Source of the DNA: DATKSG01 sp035531775
GTDB lineage: Bacteria > Actinomycetota > Acidimicrobiia > Acidimicrobiales > UBA8190
Assembly: GCA_035531775.1 (NCBI GenBank)
Contig: DATKSG010000014.1
Span: forward strand, 1 to 64,000
Length of the DNA stretch: 64,000 nt
Direction: 5' to 3'
This document shows, piece by piece, positions 60,946 through 64,000 of this stretch (position 1 is the first letter of the stretch; every line of letters begins with the position of its first letter). A program made the position numbers and the translations under genes. The notes beneath the pieces were generated by a model that made no database searches, was not told the origin of the DNA, and saw only the letters and a list, made by a program, of their open reading frames with translations.

Positions 60946-62841
60946 GTGCCCGTGGAGCGAGCGGATCCCGTGGAGCGAGCGGATCCCGTGGAACGCGTTG
61001 TGCGCGTTGCGCCCGATGTGGCCGCCGTGCGCAAGGAGTTCGACTATCTGGTGCCCGCCGCCCTGGCCGAGTCGGTGCGCGTGGGCACCGAGGTGCGCGT
61101 GGCCCTGCACGGGCGCTCGGTGGCGGGATGGGTGGTGGCCGACGGCGTGGCGCCGCCGACCGGCGTGACCTTGCGCCCGCTCACCGCCGTGCGTGGCTGG
61201 GGGCCGCCCCCGGCCGTGGTGGAGCTGGCCCGATGGGCGGCCTGGCGCTGGGCCGGGCCGGTGACGGCGCTGTTGCGCACCGCCTCCCCGCCGACGTTGG
61301 TGCGGGCGCTGCCCCCGCTGTCCCCACCGGTAGCCAGCACTGCCAGTTCTTTGGGTCCACCGGCGAATCGGGTGACGGGAAGCGACGAGCTGTGGGGCGA
61401 AGCGCTGGCCGGCGGAGCCAGCGTGCTTCGCCTGGCGCCGGCAGTCGACACCGGCGAGGTGGTGGAGGCGGCGGCACGACTGGTTGGTCGCGGGCCCGCT
61501 GGGTCCTCGGCCGGGGTGGTGGTCCTGGCCCCCGGCATCGGCGAGGCCCGGCGACTGGCTGGGCGCCTGCGCCAGGGGGGGCACCGGGTGGCGTTGCTCC
61601 CCGAGCAGTGGGCCATGGCCCGGGCCGGCGGATGCGTGGCGGTCGGGGCCAGGGCGGCGGCATTCGCCCCCCTGCCGGCGTTGGCCGCCGCGGTGGTCCT
61701 CGACGCCCATGACGAGGTGTACCACGAGGAGCGCACCCCGACCTGGTGCGCGTGGCAGGTGGTGGCCGAGCGGGCCCGGCTCGACGTTGCGCCGTGCGTG
61801 CTCGTCTCGCCTTGCCCCACCTTGGACCTGCTCGAGGCCGCCCACCTGGTGGTGCCGTCGCCAGCTGACGAGCGTAGGGGCTGGCCGGTGGTGGAAGTGA
61901 TCGACCGCCGCGGCGACGACCCGCGTAGGGGGCTGTACTCGGACCGACTGGTTGCGGCCCTGCGATGGGCGGCGGCCGGAGCCGGACGCAAGGTGGTGTG
62001 CGTGCTCAATCGCACCGGCCGGATCCGCCTTTCGGCGTGCGCCGCCTGCGGCGAGCTCGTGCGTTGCCAACGATGCGGTGGCGCCCTGCAGTCGCGCTCG
62101 GCGGAGGCCGGAGCTGATGCCGGGCTGCAGTGCGGGCGCTGCGGCCTCGAGCGGCCCAAGGTTTGCGCCCAGTGCGGGGGCACGCGCCTCAAGGCCCTTC
62201 GGGTGGGCGTGGGGCGAGCCCGCGAGGAGATCGAGGTACTGGCCGGGGTGCCGGTGGCCGAGGTGAGCGCCGCGTCCGCCGCCGGTCCCGAACCCATCGG
62301 CGCCGGTCCGGACCCGGACAGCGCCTCGGTGGTGATCGGCACCGAGGCGGTGCTGCACCGGTTGGGGCGAGCCGACGTGGTCGCCTTCTTGGACTTCGAC
62401 GCCGAGTTGTTGGCCCCCCGCTACGGCGCCGGGGAGCAGGCCATGTCCCTGCTGGCCAAGGCGGCGCGTCTGGTGGGGCCGAGAGCGACGGACGCCGAAG
62501 ACCGCCGGCGGGTCTTGGTCCAGACGCGCCAGCCTGGCCACCCGGCGGTGCTGGCCGCCGTAGGTGCCGACCCCGCCCTATTGGCCGGCGCCGAGCGCGA
62601 TGTGCGCGGCGCCCTCGGTCTCCCCCCGTACGGGGCCATGGCCCTGCTGTCGGGCCCGGCGGCCGAGGGCTACGGTGCCGCCCTGCGGGCGGTAGCCCCC
62701 GACGGGGTCGAAGTGGGCGGCCCGCACGACGGTGCCTGGTCGGTGCGCGCCGGCGATCACGCCGCGCTGTGCGACCTGCTGGCGGCCACGGCCCGGCCAC
62801 CGGGCCGGCTACGGGTGGAGGTGGACCCGCTTCGGGCCTAG
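60946..62841 (+). CDS. priA: PriA-like primosomal protein with degenerate helicase domain
   Basis: PriA restarts stalled replication forks. The protein, about 631 residues, has the N-terminal DNA-binding domain (VAPDVAAVRKEFDYLVPAAL) and the zinc-binding cysteines in CAACGELVRCQRCGGAL and CGRCGLERPKVCAQCGG. The helicase Walker A loop GxxGxGKT is missing; VVLAPGIGEARRLAGRL stands in its place, and the DEAH box is replaced by VVLDAHDEVYHEE. Actinobacterial PriA proteins are known to lack these motifs, so it probably binds but does not unwind DNA. Start choice among in-frame GTGs (60946, 60952, 60970, 60988) is uncertain. Confidence 0.85.
   Translation: MPVERADPVERADPVERVVRVAPDVAAVRKEFDYLVPAALAESVRVGTEVRVALHGRSVAGWVVADGVAPPTGVTLRPLTAVRGWGPPPAVVELARWAAWRWAGPVTALLRTASPPTLVRALPPLSPPVASTASSLGPPANRVTGSDELWGEALAGGASVLRLAPAVDTGEVVEAAARLVGRGPAGSSAGVVVLAPGIGEARRLAGRLRQGGHRVALLPEQWAMARAGGCVAVGARAAAFAPLPALAAAVVLDAHDEVYHEERTPTWCAWQVVAERARLDVAPCVLVSPCPTLDLLEAAHLVVPSPADERRGWPVVEVIDRRGDDPRRGLYSDRLVAALRWAAAGAGRKVVCVLNRTGRIRLSACAACGELVRCQRCGGALQSRSAEAGADAGLQCGRCGLERPKVCAQCGGTRLKALRVGVGRAREEIEVLAGVPVAEVSAASAAGPEPIGAGPDPDSASVVIGTEAVLHRLGRADVVAFLDFDAELLAPRYGAGEQAMSLLAKAARLVGPRATDAEDRRRVLVQTRQPGHPAVLAAVGADPALLAGAERDVRGALGLPPYGAMALLSGPAAEGYGAALRAVAPDGVEVGGPHDGAWSVRAGDHAALCDLLAATARPPGRLRVEVDPLRA
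60952..60987 (+). repeat. 18-base tandem duplication at the priA start
   Basis: GTGGAGCGAGCGGATCCC occurs twice in a row, at 60952 and 60970, and a third partial copy begins at 60988. Each copy starts with an in-frame GTG, so the duplication multiplies possible start codons. Confidence 0.85.
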
Positions 62842-62874
62842 CGTGGGCCGCCAGCGGCGAGCACAGGAGGGGAT

Positions 62875-64000
62875 ATGGCCGAGCTGACCATGACGATCGG
62901 CGGAGAGTCGCCGTCCACTGAAGGCACCTTCGGGGTGCGCAACCCGGCGACAGGCGAGGTGTTCGCCGAGGCGCCCGAGTGCACACGTTCCCAGTTGGAC
63001 GCGGCCATGGAATCGGCGGCCAAGGCGTACGGCGACTGGCGGCTCGACGAAGACGTCCGGCGCCAGGCTCTGCGCGACATGGCCGGCGTCCTCATGGGAG
63101 CGCTCGGCGAGTTGGCGCCCCTGCTCACGGCCGAGCAGGGCAAGCCTCTGAACGATGCCAATCTCGAGATCTTCGGCTCGGCCATGTGGTGCACGTACTA
63201 CGCGGACCTGGAACGACCCCGTGAGGTCATCCAGGACGACGCCGAGGCACTGGTCGAGGTGGTGCGACGCCCCCTCGGTGTGGTGGGCGCCATCACCCCG
63301 TGGAACTTCCCGCTCAACCTGGCCTTCTGGAAGATCGCCCCCGCCCTGCTGGCCGGCAACACGCTCGTGCTCAAGCCGTCACCGTTCACGCCGCTCACCA
63401 CACTGCGTGCCGCCGAGCTGCTGCGCCAAGTCCTTCCGCCCGGCGTCCTCAACGTGGTGAGCGGCGGCGACGAACTCGGGGCTTGGATGACCGGGCACCC
63501 GGTGCCGCGCAAGATCAGCTTCACCGGCTCCATCGAGACCGGCAAGAAGGTGGCCATGTCGGCGGCCCCCGACTTGAAGCGTGTCACCTTGGAGCTCGGC
63601 GGGAACGATGCCGCCATCGTTCTCGACGACGCCGATCCGGCGGCAGTGGCCGACGGGCTCTTCGGCGGGGCGTTCGCCAACAACGGGCAGGTGTGCTCGG
63701 CCATCAAGCGCGTGTACGTGCCCGAGGGCATCTACGACGACGTGGTGGAGGCCTTGGCCACGCGGGCCCGGGCCATCAAGGTGGGCGACGGCACCGACCC
63801 CGAGAGCAAGCTGGGCCCCATCAACAACGCCCCGCAGTTCGAGCGGGTGAAGGAGTTGGTGGCCGACGCCCTGGCTCACGGGGCCACCGCCGCCGCCGGC
63901 GGCAAGGCCATGGACCGGCCCGGCTACTTCTTCGAACCCACCATCCTGGCCGGGTTGTCAGACGGCACGCGCATCGTGGACGAGGAGCAGTTCGGCCCGG
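62875..64000 (+). CDS. NAD(P)-dependent aldehyde dehydrogenase, 3' end cut by window
   Basis: The first 375 codons of an aldehyde dehydrogenase are present with no stop before the window edge. TPWNFPLNLAFWKIAPALLAGN binds the cofactor, E240 in LELGGND is the general base and C274 in NNGQVCSA is the catalytic thiol. The sequence resembles succinate-semialdehyde and related broad-range enzymes; the substrate is not certain. AGGAGGGG precedes the ATG at good spacing. It breaks the usual order in which fmt or def follows priA. Confidence 0.92.
   Translation, partial: MAELTMTIGGESPSTEGTFGVRNPATGEVFAEAPECTRSQLDAAMESAAKAYGDWRLDEDVRRQALRDMAGVLMGALGELAPLLTAEQGKPLNDANLEIFGSAMWCTYYADLERPREVIQDDAEALVEVVRRPLGVVGAITPWNFPLNLAFWKIAPALLAGNTLVLKPSPFTPLTTLRAAELLRQVLPPGVLNVVSGGDELGAWMTGHPVPRKISFTGSIETGKKVAMSAAPDLKRVTLELGGNDAAIVLDDADPAAVADGLFGGAFANNGQVCSAIKRVYVPEGIYDDVVEALATRARAIKVGDGTDPESKLGPINNAPQFERVKELVADALAHGATAAAGGKAMDRPGYFFEPTILAGLSDGTRIVDEEQFGP

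Noticed and set aside
60799..62541. 580-codon minus-strand open frame opposite priA
   Set aside because: No domain or start site is visible, and priA has conserved zinc cysteines on the + strand.

Overview
The window is about 64 kb of chromosome from a high-G+C bacterium (about 70% G+C by eye). It is densely coded and contains no mobile element, CRISPR array, tRNA or rRNA that I could recognise. The gene set points to an actinobacterium: Wag31/DivIVA and SepF with no FtsA, the proteasome activator Bpa, the mycobacterial-type integration host factor mIHF, a DUF3151 protein, and the order aroC-K-B-Q / pepP-efp-nusB / pyrR-B-C-carAB-pyrD-F / mihF-gmk-rpoZ-coaBC-metK-priA. The long type-2-like IleS, the class 1B-like PyrD and several genes of unknown family make me lean to the class Acidimicrobiia. 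That placement is an inference.

Region 1 (1-15140) is a dcw cell-wall and division cluster on the + strand: ftsI (cut by the edge), murE, mraY, murD, ftsW, murG, murC, murB, ftsQ, then a promoter gap and ftsZ, pgeF, yggS, sepF, yggT, divIVA. Most neighbours from murE to ftsQ overlap by 4 bases (NTGA), which suggests translational coupling. murF is missing from its usual place between murE and mraY. Together these genes make lipid II from UDP-MurNAc precursors and build the divisome.

Region 2 (15157-31112) is a mixed housekeeping stretch on both strands: ileS, a Lys/Ala/Pro-repeat protein with a DksA-type zinc finger, lspA, an RluD-family pseudouridine synthase, a group 2-like sigma-70 factor, a histidine phosphatase, a K+-channel-like membrane protein with an Rrf2 regulator, a nucleotide pyrophosphatase-like hydrolase, bpa, dnaE and two proteins of unknown function.

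Region 3 (31109-42546) is the most accessory-looking part. It holds a DUF255/YyaL protein, an SDR oxidoreductase, tyrS, a tight run of small genes (37-aa membrane peptide, DUF3151, lipoprotein, flavin reductase), two small unknown proteins, and a minus-strand cassette of an ATP-grasp ligase, a radical SAM protein with a CCAEP tail and a cysteine-rich YkgJ/DUF3109-like protein. nfuA and a prepilin peptidase follow. The ATP-grasp/radical SAM/Cys-rich cassette is the best candidate here for an uncharacterised pathway.

Region 4 (42586-64000) is core metabolism on the + strand: shikimate pathway (aroC, aroK, aroB, aroQ), pepP, efp, nusB, the pyrimidine operon behind a PyrR-binding hairpin, then mihF, gmk, rpoZ, coaBC, metK, priA and an aldehyde dehydrogenase cut by the right edge.

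No gap between genes exceeds 300 bases. The largest are 10775-10981 (ftsZ promoter), 18313-18496 (ileS/dksA-like divergent promoters), 21648-21825 (palindromic operator candidate) and 29532-29677 (hairpins after dnaE). Nine non-operonic genes share a TANNNT hexamer 6-8 bases before the start codon, which suggests leaderless transcription.
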